The translations under genes were made by a program, and so were the position numbers. Below, in pieces: positions 15,509 to 23,028 of a DNA stretch of 23,850 nucleotides. The first letter of the stretch is position 1, and each line of letters begins with the position of its first letter. This DNA is from UBA4655 sp964585575 (GTDB taxonomy: Bacteria; Planctomycetota; Planctomycetia; Pirellulales; UBA1268): positions 1-23,850 of the forward strand of contig CAZPEM010000037.1 in NCBI GenBank assembly GCA_964585575.1. Reading direction: 5' to 3'. The notes under the pieces were generated by a model that made no database searches, had not been told where the DNA came from, and worked only from the letters and a program-made list of their open reading frames with translations.

Positions 15509-15530
15509 GATGATACCCTGTCGCATCATC
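15509..15530. promoter_or_regulatory. Inverted repeat in the feoA-bioD divergent promoter region
   Basis: GATGAT (15509-15514) and ATCATC (15525-15530) form a perfect inverted repeat with 10 bp between, in the 62-bp gap between the divergent feoA and bioD starts. On the minus strand it overlaps TATCAT, a plausible -10 hexamer for feoA. It could be an operator for an iron regulator or for a biotin regulator; it is not a clear Fur or DtxR box. No convincing -35 was seen. Confidence 0.35.
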
Positions 15531-15538
15531 CGGGATGC

Positions 15539-16267
15539 ATGGCCATGACCGATCGATCGAAGGGGCTTTTCGTGACCGGCACCGACACCGGCGTCGGCAA
15601 GACCGCCGTCGCGGTCGCGATCCTGCGGCAGCTCGTCGCCGAAGGGCGATCGGTCGGTGCCTACAAGCCGGTCGCCAGCGGCGTCGCGGAGCGATCCGGG
15701 GACAATGAGGCCGCTCCGAGCGATCCCGCCGCGCTCTGGCTCGCGGCCGGCCGTCCGCTTTCGCCCCGGGAGGTCTGCCCGCAGGCCTTCGCGGCGGCGA
15801 TCGCGCCGGCGGCCGCCGCGCGTGCCGAGGGAAGAGAGGTCGACGAGACGCTCCTGCGACGGGGAATCGCCGCGTGGACTGCCCGGAGCGAGTGCGTCGT
15901 CGTGGAGGGGGCCGGCGGACTCTTCTCGCCGCTCACCGACCTCACGCTCAACGCCGATCTGGCCCGCGAGTTCGGCTACCCGCTCGTGGTCGTCGACTCC
16001 GGGAGGCTCGGCGGGATCGGCCGGGTGCTTGCGACCGTGCGGGCCGCGGCGGCCGAAGAGTTGCGTGTGGCGGCGGTCGTGATCTCGCATGTCGAGCCGA
16101 TCGACGAGCAGGCCGCCGACGATCCCCAGAGTCCATGGAGCATCGCCGAAGCAACGCGGCACGAGCTCGCCCGCAGGCTCGCACCACTGGCCGTGCTCCG
16201 CCTGCGGCATGCGGCGGAGCGGATCGAACCGGCGACAAATTGGGGCGAACGCTGTTGCACGAGCTGA
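15539..16267 (+). CDS. bioD: Dethiobiotin synthetase (BioD)
   Basis: A 242-residue ATP-dependent enzyme that closes the ureido ring of dethiobiotin, the step before biotin synthase. LFVTGTDTGVGKTAVAVAIL holds the P-loop (14-22), YKPVASG is the substrate-lysine segment, VVVEGAGGLFSPLTD is the conserved EGAGG loop, and VVDSGRLGGIG matches the family's next loop. Starts at 15539 and 15545 (ATGGCCATG) are both possible; I used 15539. The longer frame to 15488 runs into the promoter region. No other biotin gene is adjacent. It is the only gene in its transcription unit as far as visible, divergent from feoA. The length is slightly above E. coli BioD (about 225). Confidence 0.93.
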   Translation: MAMTDRSKGLFVTGTDTGVGKTAVAVAILRQLVAEGRSVGAYKPVASGVAERSGDNEAAPSDPAALWLAAGRPLSPREVCPQAFAAAIAPAAAARAEGREVDETLLRRGIAAWTARSECVVVEGAGGLFSPLTDLTLNADLAREFGYPLVVVDSGRLGGIGRVLATVRAAAAEELRVAAVVISHVEPIDEQAADDPQSPWSIAEATRHELARRLAPLAVLRLRHAAERIEPATNWGERCCTS

Positions 16268-16280
16268 ACGCCTCCAGCGG

Positions 16281-16344
16281 GCGGTTGGCGTCGCCCACAT
16301 CACGCGAGTCGGATACGTGCTGCCAAGGCACAAGGCAGCCAACC
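16281..16344 (+). other. Alternative hairpins downstream of bioD
   Basis: CGGTTGGC (16281-16288) pairs perfectly with GCCAACCG (16337-16344), and GCTGCC (16318-16323) with GGCAGC (16333-16338); the two share bases 16337-16338, so they cannot fully coexist. No T-run follows. This could be a Rho-independent-like end for bioD or simply GC-rich sequence. Confidence 0.3.
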
Positions 16345-16390
16345 GGGCCGGCACCGACAGGACGTATGTTCCAGCCGAACGAAGACGATG

Positions 16391-16396
16391 TTATAC
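16391..16396 (+). promoter_or_regulatory. Possible -10 element of the exported-protein operon
   Basis: TTATAC is the only AT-rich hexamer in the 196-bp gap before the three-gene operon, 67 bp before its first ATG. The upstream -35 match (TTCCAG, 16-bp spacing) is weak. The rest of the gap holds only the hairpins noted above. Confidence 0.25.
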
Positions 16397-16463
16397 AAGG
16401 GCTCCAGTGGACTCCCTACCCGCCCGCAAAGACACGTCCATGCTCCGCGTCGCGAGGTGACCC

Positions 16464-17234
16464 ATGACGTCCAAGCCCGCACGCAGCCGATGGTTCGCTG
16501 CCGCGCTTGCGCTGCTGACCATGCCGGTGGCCGGCGGCCGCGAACCGGCGATCGATCAGCAGGCACAGCAGATTGAGCAGCAGGCCAGGCAGCATTGGGA
16601 GCCGCAGCTCCGGATCATGCTTTCGATGCATCTCGACACCGTGAAACGCATCTGCCCGGACCTGTCACCCGAGGCACGACGGACGATCGCCGCCGCCGGC
16701 AAAAAGGCCGTCGAGGCCGCCGCCAGGCAGCTTGCCGAGATGCAACATGGACGCCGCCCGCAGCAGCCGGGTGCGGCGATCGCATCGATCGGTGCGGCGG
16801 TCGGTGCGGCTCTCAAGCCGTTCGCATCTCCGGAGGGGCTGGCGGCCCACGCGGACGTGGAGTCCGAACGACGCGGCCGGATCGATCGGACGATGCGGCA
16901 GGCGACGATCACGATCCTCGACGATCGTCTCTCCCTGACGGCGGCCCAGCGGGACGCGATCGCCGCCGACCTAGAGAAACGCTGGCAGCCCGGCTGGTGC
17001 GACGCCACCCATGCCGTGATGAACAACTTCATGATCAACAATGACCGGGCGGCCCCGGATTTCGCGGAACAAGTCATCGTGCCACACCTCGACGACCGCC
17101 AGCGGGCCGAATGGAAGACGTGGTGCGAGCGGGCCGGAGTGACCAAGCGTGGACTGCAGACACCGTCCACCTGGCCGGGCCAGCACGGCCTGAACGTCTC
17201 GGACATCAAGCCGGACCCGTGGTGGGCACCATGA
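16464..17234 (+). CDS. Exported protein of unknown function with LTxxQ-like helices
   Basis: A 256-residue protein I do not recognise as a named family. Residues 9-24 form a signal-peptide-like hydrophobic stretch after a basic start (MTSKPARSRW). The mature part is Gln-rich and mostly helical. HWEPQLRIML (44-53) is followed by a Cys and LSPEARR (67-73). Later segments LTAAQRDAI (158-166) and LDDRQRAEW (209-217) resemble the LTxxQ repeats of Spy/CpxP-like periplasmic proteins. The C-terminus is Trp/Pro-rich (DPWWAP). The start has GAGGTGA about 5 nt upstream. It overlaps the next gene by 4 bp (ATGA). The EPQL...C...LSxE block recurs in the next protein, suggesting paralogy. Function is unknown. 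Confidence 0.82.
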   Translation: MTSKPARSRWFAAALALLTMPVAGGREPAIDQQAQQIEQQARQHWEPQLRIMLSMHLDTVKRICPDLSPEARRTIAAAGKKAVEAAARQLAEMQHGRRPQQPGAAIASIGAAVGAALKPFASPEGLAAHADVESERRGRIDRTMRQATITILDDRLSLTAAQRDAIAADLEKRWQPGWCDATHAVMNNFMINNDRAAPDFAEQVIVPHLDDRQRAEWKTWCERAGVTKRGLQTPSTWPGQHGLNVSDIKPDPWWAP

Positions 17235-18331
17235 ACAGCGAGCCCGTGCGATCATTACCCTGCCGCAGACCGTGGCGGAGCGACCTGGCCGCAGCCGGCG
17301 TTGCCCTCGCGCTCACCGTCATGCTCGGCCGATGCGGACGCGCGGAGGATGATTGGATCGTCGATGACGCCGAACTGACGGCACTCGAATTGGGATCGGG
17401 CCCCATGATGCACGCGGGCAACGTGCAGGACCTGCAGGCCCAGTTCGATGCCAACATTCTCGGCCTCTTCGGACCTGTCCACCATCAGCAGCGTATCCAA
17501 CGAGTCGGCCAACGCATCATTCGTCGCGGTGGGCAGGTCCAGGTGGTGGTGGTTGGCAACGGGGCAGGGGGGCAGATGGCCGTCAACGGTCGACAGCCAC
17601 AGGCCGCCGCGGCCGTGGATGCGTCGGGCGAGTCGCCCGTTTTGATCGGCCTGAAAAAGTCGTTCGAACCGCAACTGACGAGGCTCGACCGTGACTGCGG
17701 ACTTTCGGCGGAGCAGCATCGGCTGCTGCAGCTCGCCCTCGAGTCCGACATCAGGCGGGTTGCGGAAGATGTCGATCGCGATCGCCGCAAGTACGTCGGC
17801 GCGACCGTGAATCTCGTCGATCAGGCCGGGCAGCAGAAATGGAATCAACTCCACCAGGACATCCAGCGTTGCCGACAAGCGATCCAGCGGTTCGACCAGG
17901 GAGCGGACGGGCTGTTCTGGAAGGCCCGAGACTCGGTGTTGACGGCCCCGCAGCGGACCAAGGCCAACGCCGAGACCGAGGCCCGTCTGGCCAGTCGCTG
18001 GAAGGCGGTCGTGAACGTGGCGTTGAGCCGCTGGGACGAGGTGCTCGGCCTCGATCGCCAGCAGTTCGACGAGCTCGAGCGACTGCTGCTCGAGAAGCGT
18101 CCGTCACTCCGCGTGAACAGCGGTGGGTTGCCCGGCCTCGGCGGTGGTGCGCAGCTGTTTCAGATGAGCCAATCGCTCGCCGGCATGGCTCTGGCGGACA
18201 TCGGCGAACAGCGGGTCCGCAAGGTGGTCAACGACCGCCAGTGGACGTTGTTGTCACGCGCTGCCCAAGCGGGCAAGCAGATGCGGCCGCAACTCGAGCA
18301 GCAGGGCCTGCTGGAGACGGTGAAACGATGA
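17231..18331 (+). CDS. Exported protein of unknown function, paralogous to the upstream gene
   Basis: A 366-residue protein with a twin-basic N-terminus and hydrophobic segment (about 19-33), then GRCGRAED, a likely signal-peptidase region; the residue before Cys35 is Arg, so a lipobox is unlikely. SFEPQLTRLD (144-153) with CGLSAEQHRLL (156-166) mirrors the block in the preceding gene. Further LTxxQ-like helices are LTAPQR (237-242), LDRQQFDEL (274-282) and NDRQWTLL (334-341). Charged helical stretches around 170-220 could form coiled coils. A longer frame from 17111 would overlap the first gene heavily; ATG at 17231 gives an ATGA overlap. A further ATGA overlap follows. Function is unknown; a secreted complex with the flanking products is inferred from coupling. 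Confidence 0.82.
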   Translation: MNSEPVRSLPCRRPWRSDLAAAGVALALTVMLGRCGRAEDDWIVDDAELTALELGSGPMMHAGNVQDLQAQFDANILGLFGPVHHQQRIQRVGQRIIRRGGQVQVVVVGNGAGGQMAVNGRQPQAAAAVDASGESPVLIGLKKSFEPQLTRLDRDCGLSAEQHRLLQLALESDIRRVAEDVDRDRRKYVGATVNLVDQAGQQKWNQLHQDIQRCRQAIQRFDQGADGLFWKARDSVLTAPQRTKANAETEARLASRWKAVVNVALSRWDEVLGLDRQQFDELERLLLEKRPSLRVNSGGLPGLGGGAQLFQMSQSLAGMALADIGEQRVRKVVNDRQWTLLSRAAQAGKQMRPQLEQQGLLETVKR

Positions 18332-20670
18332 GCGGCGCGAAGCGGTCGGCGGGGCATTCGGCCATCCGGCGGCTCGTCGGCGCGACGGTCGTCGTGTTCA
18401 TGAGCACGGGATGGCCGGTGGCCGCCGCCCCCCTTCCCCCGGACCCGAAAGCGACGCAGGCGGTGCTCGAACTCACCGATGGTTTTGCCGTCGGACAGCT
18501 CGGTCCGCCCCCCGCTGCGGCCGCCGATGGGGAGCGGGGGTTCACCTGGAATGCACCGTCGCTTCCCCGGCCGTTCGCGTTCCCGTGGAACGGCATCGCG
18601 CGGGTTCGAATGCCGCCGGCCCAGGCTCCTGCGATGCCCGCGGGTGCGTGGCGGGCCGACCTCGGCGGCGGGTGTGACGTGGTCGGCGTGCTGGAGGCGA
18701 TCGATGCCGAGCACGTGACGATGACGGTCTCCGGCGTCCACACCGCGCCGCTCCGGCTGCGGCGCGACGCGATCGTGCGGCTCTCGCGGGAAGGGGCGGC
18801 CGCCAGTGTCATCGTGCCCGGGACGCTCGCGGGCTGGGACGCCGACCGCAAGGCCTGGCTCGAGGAGGCCGGCCGGATCGTCGGGAGCAGCGAGGGGGGT
18901 GGCCTGTGCCGCGACATCGCCATTCCAGGACGGGCCTGCATCGAGATCGGGATCTCGTGGGACGAGCGGCCCGATTTCGAGATCGCCGTTGCTGCTTCCA
19001 AGGAGACGCTCGCCGAACTCAAGGCGGGTGGGGGCGAAAAACGTGCGGCCGAGTCCTACCGCATCGAAACGGCGGCTTCGGGCGAGCTGCTCGCGATCCG
19101 GGAAGGCGGGCGGGAGGCGCGGATCGGCATCGCACAGACGCTCGCGGGCGGAGCGGGGCGGCTCTGGCTGCGGGCCTTCGTCGATCAGGAGAGCGGGCGG
19201 CTGGCACTGACGCTGTGGGACGACGAGGCCGTCGACAAGCCCGTTTTCGATCAGTCACTGCAGCCCGCGAAGCCTGCAACGGCCGGGGGCTTTGGCATTC
19301 GGCTTCGCCGCGGCCGACTGCGGATCGAGCGGCTGCAGGTCCGCCCGTGGACCGAACAGGAGCCCAGGATGGCCGAGGCCAACGGCCTGGGCGGACCGAA
19401 CGCCGTGATCGAGTCCTTCGACAAGGCGGGGGGTGTCTTCGTCGTCAACGACGCCGGCGAGAGCCGCCAGGTCGCCGTGCAGCAGGTGAGCGAGTTGTCG
19501 TTCCGGAAGGAGGAACGGGACCCGCGGCCCGCGGAAGGCCTGATGGTGGTGTTCCATGGCGGCGCGATGCTCCGGGGCCGGGTGCTCGAGCTTGCCCCGC
19601 CGAGGATCCGGCTTGATCTCACCGGCGTGGCCGAACCGGTGGAGTGCGATCTCGGCCAGATCGCCGTGCTCGAGAACCTCAAACCCCCCGCGTCCACCAA
19701 GCCTGGCGTTCGGATGGGCACGCTCGAGGCGGAGGGCATGCATCTGCCGGGCTGGCTCGCCGACGTGGCCGATGCAGGGATTGCCTGGCAGCCGCCCAGC
19801 GGTGCGACAGCCACTCCATTGTCTGGGGCGAAGGGGCTGTTGCGGATCGTGTATCGTGCGGACGAGGACGCGGCGGCCGGCCAAGCCGCGGCTGGCGGCA
19901 CAAGGCCCCCGAACCCGCCGATACCAGTGGCCATTCCCGGGCAACCCCAGGCCCCGGCCATTCCTCCACCGACTCCGTTCCCCGGCGGGAAGTCGCTTCT
20001 CTACCTCAAGACCGGCGACGCGATCCTGTGCAAGGTTCTCTCCGCCGACGCGAAGGGGGTGCGGATTCGCAACGACTCCGGTGCCGAGCTGGTCGTGCCG
20101 ACCGCGGCGATGCGGGCCATCGAACTCGTGGCGGCGGCCAGTCAGCCCGTGGCGCAGACCAAGGCCGACAGGCTTCGCGTCCTCCCCCGCGTCCAGAAGG
20201 CCGACCCGCCGACGCATCTGCTGCGGCTGGCGGTGGGGGATTACATTCGCGGCAAGCTGACGGCGCTCGACGACAAGGTGGTCAGGTTTCAGGTCGCGGG
20301 AGCGGCCGAAGCCAAGGAACTGCGGCGGGCGGACGTGACCCGGGTGATCTGGCTGAGCGTTGAAGGAGACGGATCGGATGACGCCGCGATCGCCGCCATC
20401 GCCGCCGGCCTGAAGCCGGAGGACGTCCCTGTGCGGGCACTGCTCAGCGGCCCCGAGGGGCCGCGTCGGGTGACATTCACGGCCGAGCGGATGGACGGCG
20501 ACAGGCTGATCGGGCGAAGTGGCGTCGTCGGTGAAGTCGCCGTGGACCTTGCGTCCTGTGTCAGCCTCGAGGTGGGGCCGGCCGCCGTGGCGATTCCCGA
20601 CGGCGTGCCCTACGCCCAGTGGTGTCTCAAGCCCGCGGCGGTGCCCCGGGCCCTGCGGACCGACGAGTAG
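18328..20670 (+). CDS. Large exported protein built of repeated SH3/Sm-like beta modules
   Basis: A 780-residue protein with a signal peptide (basic MSGAKRSAGHSAIRR, hydrophobic about 16-31, VAA cleavage site). A similar beta module recurs, roughly [LV]xxGDxxxGxLxxLxxxxVxx...Vxx[IL]: near residues 108, 404, 558 (LKTGDAILCKVLSADAKGV), 631 (LAVGDYIRGKLTALDDKVV) and 701. Residues about 194-341 look like a concanavalin/LamG-type jelly roll (LWLRAFVDQESGRLALTLWD). A Pro-rich linker lies at about 525-553. ATG at 18328 overlaps the previous stop by 4 bp; the longer frame from 17839 is antisense-like. It is the last gene of the operon, convergent with the histidine kinase gene 46 bp away. Carbohydrate or surface binding is possible. 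Function is not known. Confidence 0.85.
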   Translation: MSGAKRSAGHSAIRRLVGATVVVFMSTGWPVAAAPLPPDPKATQAVLELTDGFAVGQLGPPPAAAADGERGFTWNAPSLPRPFAFPWNGIARVRMPPAQAPAMPAGAWRADLGGGCDVVGVLEAIDAEHVTMTVSGVHTAPLRLRRDAIVRLSREGAAASVIVPGTLAGWDADRKAWLEEAGRIVGSSEGGGLCRDIAIPGRACIEIGISWDERPDFEIAVAASKETLAELKAGGGEKRAAESYRIETAASGELLAIREGGREARIGIAQTLAGGAGRLWLRAFVDQESGRLALTLWDDEAVDKPVFDQSLQPAKPATAGGFGIRLRRGRLRIERLQVRPWTEQEPRMAEANGLGGPNAVIESFDKAGGVFVVNDAGESRQVAVQQVSELSFRKEERDPRPAEGLMVVFHGGAMLRGRVLELAPPRIRLDLTGVAEPVECDLGQIAVLENLKPPASTKPGVRMGTLEAEGMHLPGWLADVADAGIAWQPPSGATATPLSGAKGLLRIVYRADEDAAAGQAAAGGTRPPNPPIPVAIPGQPQAPAIPPPTPFPGGKSLLYLKTGDAILCKVLSADAKGVRIRNDSGAELVVPTAAMRAIELVAAASQPVAQTKADRLRVLPRVQKADPPTHLLRLAVGDYIRGKLTALDDKVVRFQVAGAAEAKELRRADVTRVIWLSVEGDGSDDAAIAAIAAGLKPEDVPVRALLSGPEGPRRVTFTAERMDGDRLIGRSGVVGEVAVDLASCVSLEVGPAAVAIPDGVPYAQWCLKPAAVPRALRTDE

Positions 20671-20716
20671 CCCGCATACGCGGTCCGAGCCGGCCGCGAG
20701 GCGGCGACGCGGAACG

Positions 20717-22318
20717 TCAACGATTGGATGCTCCCGGTGGTACCGCGGCATCGGTCAAAGGCAGCGTGAGCACGAACCGGCCGCCGCCGTCCGCCGGCGG
20801 CTCGCATGCAAGCTCGCCCCCCATCTGCCGCGCGAGCCGCCGCGAGAGGGCGAGGCCGAGGCCGACGCCGGCTGCCCCCTCCGCCGCGTCGCGGGCGGTC
20901 TTGCGAAACGGCTCGAAGAGCCGGGCGGCCTCATGATTGGCGACGCCGGGTCCGTGATCCCGCACGGCGATCGCGAGGCTTCGGCCGCGAGGGGCTGCTG
21001 CCAGTTCGATCACGGCCGGCCCGTCGCCACGGGCATACTTGCAGGCGTTGTCCACGAGGTTGAAGAGCACCTGCTCCACGGCGGCCGGATCGGTGGTCAC
21101 CGTGAGGCGGCGGGTCGCTTCGTCGGCCGCGAGCCGCCACGCAAAGTCGGCCTGCCTGGCTCGTTCCGCAGGCCGCTCGGTCGCCTGATCGAGCAGGTCG
21201 CCGACCGACACCGGCGCGAGCCGGGCGGCATGGCGGCCTCGTTCGAGCCGCGCGTAGGCGAGGACGTTTTCCACGAGGTGCGTGAGACGGTCGGCCTCGC
21301 GGCGGAGCGTCGCATGGTAGGTGGGCACCTCGGCGGGCGGCACCATGCCCTCCTCCAGGAGGCCGGAGTAGAGCCGGAACGTGGTCAGCGGCGTGCGAAG
21401 TTCGTGCGTGACGCTCGACACGAACGCCGCCCTCCGCTCGCTGAGCGCAAGCACGCTTGCCAGGAGACCAGCGACCGCCGCGGCGGCGACGGCCATCGCC
21501 AGCCAGGCCGCGGCGAGCGTGCCGAGCACGGGGGACGCGCCTGCCACGACGAGCCCCTGCACGTCGCCCGGGACGAGCCGGGCGGGGATCGCGGCGAGGA
21601 GCCGTTGGTCGGTGGTTGGCGTGGTCTCCTCCGTCGGTTCGAGCGTCGCCTGCGGCAGCAGGTCGGCGATCGTGGCGAGCAGGTCGGACCGCAGGCGGGG
21701 CCAGTCGATGACACAGCCCTCGATCGAGCTTGCATCGGTTGCGGGCTGAAGGCGGCGGGCAAGGAGGAGCGAGTCGCCGGACCACACCGCGGAGAGCGCG
21801 GCAAGCGGCGTGGCAGCGAGGCCTGTGGGTTCCGCGACCTGCTGCGAAAGGTTTTGCTGGAGGGCCTGCGACCGGGCGCGGCGTTCGAAGACGTTTCTCG
21901 CCTGCTGGAGCGGCAGGTCGGCGAACTGCGACGGATCGGGATCGTCGAGCTTGTCGCCTCCGGCGGGCGGAACGGGCAGTCGCGCGAGAACCGCGGCGGC
22001 GTCGAACCGCACCGGCTCGCTGTCGGTGGCGGTGGCGATCGTGCGGCGACGGCCGGCGGCGTCGATCAGAAACGTCTCCACGACCGGCGGCATCGGCCGC
22101 GTGGAACGCACGTTCGCCGTCTCCCTCGCCACGACCGCCGCCAGTGCCGAGTCGATCCGCCACAGCGCGAGCCGCACGTTCTCCTCGACCGCCGCCTCCT
22201 GCCGGGCCGCGGCCTCGGCACGGTCGGCCTCGAGGGCGCGGTGGGTGAGCGCCGCCATTCCCGCCACGGCAATCAGCACGCACGCCGCGTACGCCGCCCA
22301 GACACGTCGCGGGCTCAT
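20717..22318 (-). CDS. Membrane sensor histidine kinase without HAMP domain
   Basis: A 533-residue kinase. TM1 is about 7-24; a periplasmic sensor region of about 240 residues of no recognised family follows; TM2 is about 265-291. Only about 13 residues separate TM2 from the phospho-acceptor His305 in SVTHELRTPLTTFRL, so no HAMP domain fits. The HATPase part has the N box (EQVLFNLVDNACKYA, near 410-425), G1 (VRDHGPGV), F box (LFEPFRK) and G2 (GVGLGLALSRRLA, near 485). The start at 22318 forms an ATGA overlap with the regulator stop. It should autophosphorylate and pass phosphate to the adjacent OmpR-type regulator. The signal is unknown; co-transcription with an exported rhodanese hints at a sulfur-related cue. 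Confidence 0.93.
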   Translation of the reverse strand: MSPRRVWAAYAACVLIAVAGMAALTHRALEADRAEAAARQEAAVEENVRLALWRIDSALAAVVARETANVRSTRPMPPVVETFLIDAAGRRRTIATATDSEPVRFDAAAVLARLPVPPAGGDKLDDPDPSQFADLPLQQARNVFERRARSQALQQNLSQQVAEPTGLAATPLAALSAVWSGDSLLLARRLQPATDASSIEGCVIDWPRLRSDLLATIADLLPQATLEPTEETTPTTDQRLLAAIPARLVPGDVQGLVVAGASPVLGTLAAAWLAMAVAAAAVAGLLASVLALSERRAAFVSSVTHELRTPLTTFRLYSGLLEEGMVPPAEVPTYHATLRREADRLTHLVENVLAYARLERGRHAARLAPVSVGDLLDQATERPAERARQADFAWRLAADEATRRLTVTTDPAAVEQVLFNLVDNACKYARGDGPAVIELAAAPRGRSLAIAVRDHGPGVANHEAARLFEPFRKTARDAAEGAAGVGLGLALSRRLARQMGGELACEPPADGGGRFVLTLPLTDAAVPPGASNR

Positions 22319-23028
22319 TGGCCGGCCTCCACCGCGGCCCAGGCGTAGCCCTTGCCGCGGACGGTGAGCACCCGCCGCGGAGCGGCCGTGTCGTCGCGGA
22401 GCTTTTCCCGCAGCCGCATCACGTGCATGTCGATCGTCCGGGTGGTCACGCCCCGCGGATCGAGTCGCCAGACGCGGCGGAGCAGCTCCTCGCGGCTGAT
22501 CGTGCGGCCGGCGTTGGCCGCGAGGTAGGCGGCCAGCTCCGCCTCCTTTTCCGACAGCTCCACGCGGTCGCCGTCGGCGTGCCGGACCTCGCGCCGCGAC
22601 AGGTCGATCACGAGTCCGTCGCACTCGATCACCTCCACGGGCCGCGGCCGCTCCGGCGACCGCCGCAGCACCGCCTCGACCCGGGCCAGAAGCTCCCGCA
22701 CGCTGAACGGCTTGACCACGTAGTCGTCGGCCCCCGCGGCGAGCCCGCCGACGCGGTCATCCTCCGCCGCCCGCGCCGTCATCAGGATCACCGGCCGCGT
22801 GGGCTGCGACTCCCGCACCCGCCGCAGGATCTCGAGGCCATCCGTGCCGGGCAGCACGACGTCGAGGAGCACGAGATCGACCTCGGCGGTCTCCGCAAGC
22901 GAAAGCCCCCGCGGCCCGTCCGCTGCCTCGAGCACCTTGTAGCCCGCGAACGAGAGCGCCGCGACGACCCCGCGACGGATCGCGGGGTCGTCCTCGACCA
23001 CGAGCACGCGGCGCGATGCGGCGGTCAT
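22315..23028 (-). CDS. OmpR/PhoB-family response regulator
   Basis: A 237-residue regulator. The receiver domain (about 6-120) has acidic residues E12/D13/D14, phospho-acceptor D56 in LVLLDVVLPG, T84 in ILMTARA and K106 in VVKPFSV. The winged-helix DNA-binding domain (about 132-233) ends with TRTIDMHVMRLREKL and VRGKGYAW, the OmpR recognition-helix and wing motifs. It is expected to bind tandem repeats upstream of target genes after phosphorylation by the adjacent kinase. It has 4-bp ATGA overlaps with both neighbours. The inverted repeats upstream of the operon are possible self-regulatory sites, though they lack obvious tandem OmpR-type direct repeats. Confidence 0.96.
   Translation of the reverse strand: MTAASRRVLVVEDDPAIRRGVVAALSFAGYKVLEAADGPRGLSLAETAEVDLVLLDVVLPGTDGLEILRRVRESQPTRPVILMTARAAEDDRVGGLAAGADDYVVKPFSVRELLARVEAVLRRSPERPRPVEVIECDGLVIDLSRREVRHADGDRVELSEKEAELAAYLAANAGRTISREELLRRVWRLDPRGVTTRTIDMHVMRLREKLRDDTAAPRRVLTVRGKGYAWAAVEAGQ

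Noticed and set aside
13005..15548. 847-codon plus-strand open frame opposite feoB
   Set aside because: Its product is Arg/Glu/His-rich with no domain, while the other strand encodes a full FeoB and FeoA. Long antisense frames are expected at this GC content.
17261..17345. Lipoprotein signal at Cys35 of the second exported protein
   Set aside because: The residue before Cys is Arg, which does not fit a lipobox; a type I signal peptide is more likely.
17839..18327. Longer N-terminus for the 780-residue exported protein
   Set aside because: It would overlap the previous gene by about 490 bp, lacks a signal peptide and is Arg/Pro-rich; the ATG at 18328 gives a proper signal peptide and ATGA overlap.
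20671..20716. Bidirectional terminator between the convergent exported-protein and kinase genes
   Set aside because: The 46-bp gap is GC-rich but I found no convincing stem with a T-run on either strand.
20519..22348. 609-codon plus-strand open frame
   Set aside because: It is antisense to the histidine kinase, whose H, N, G1 and G2 boxes are all intact.
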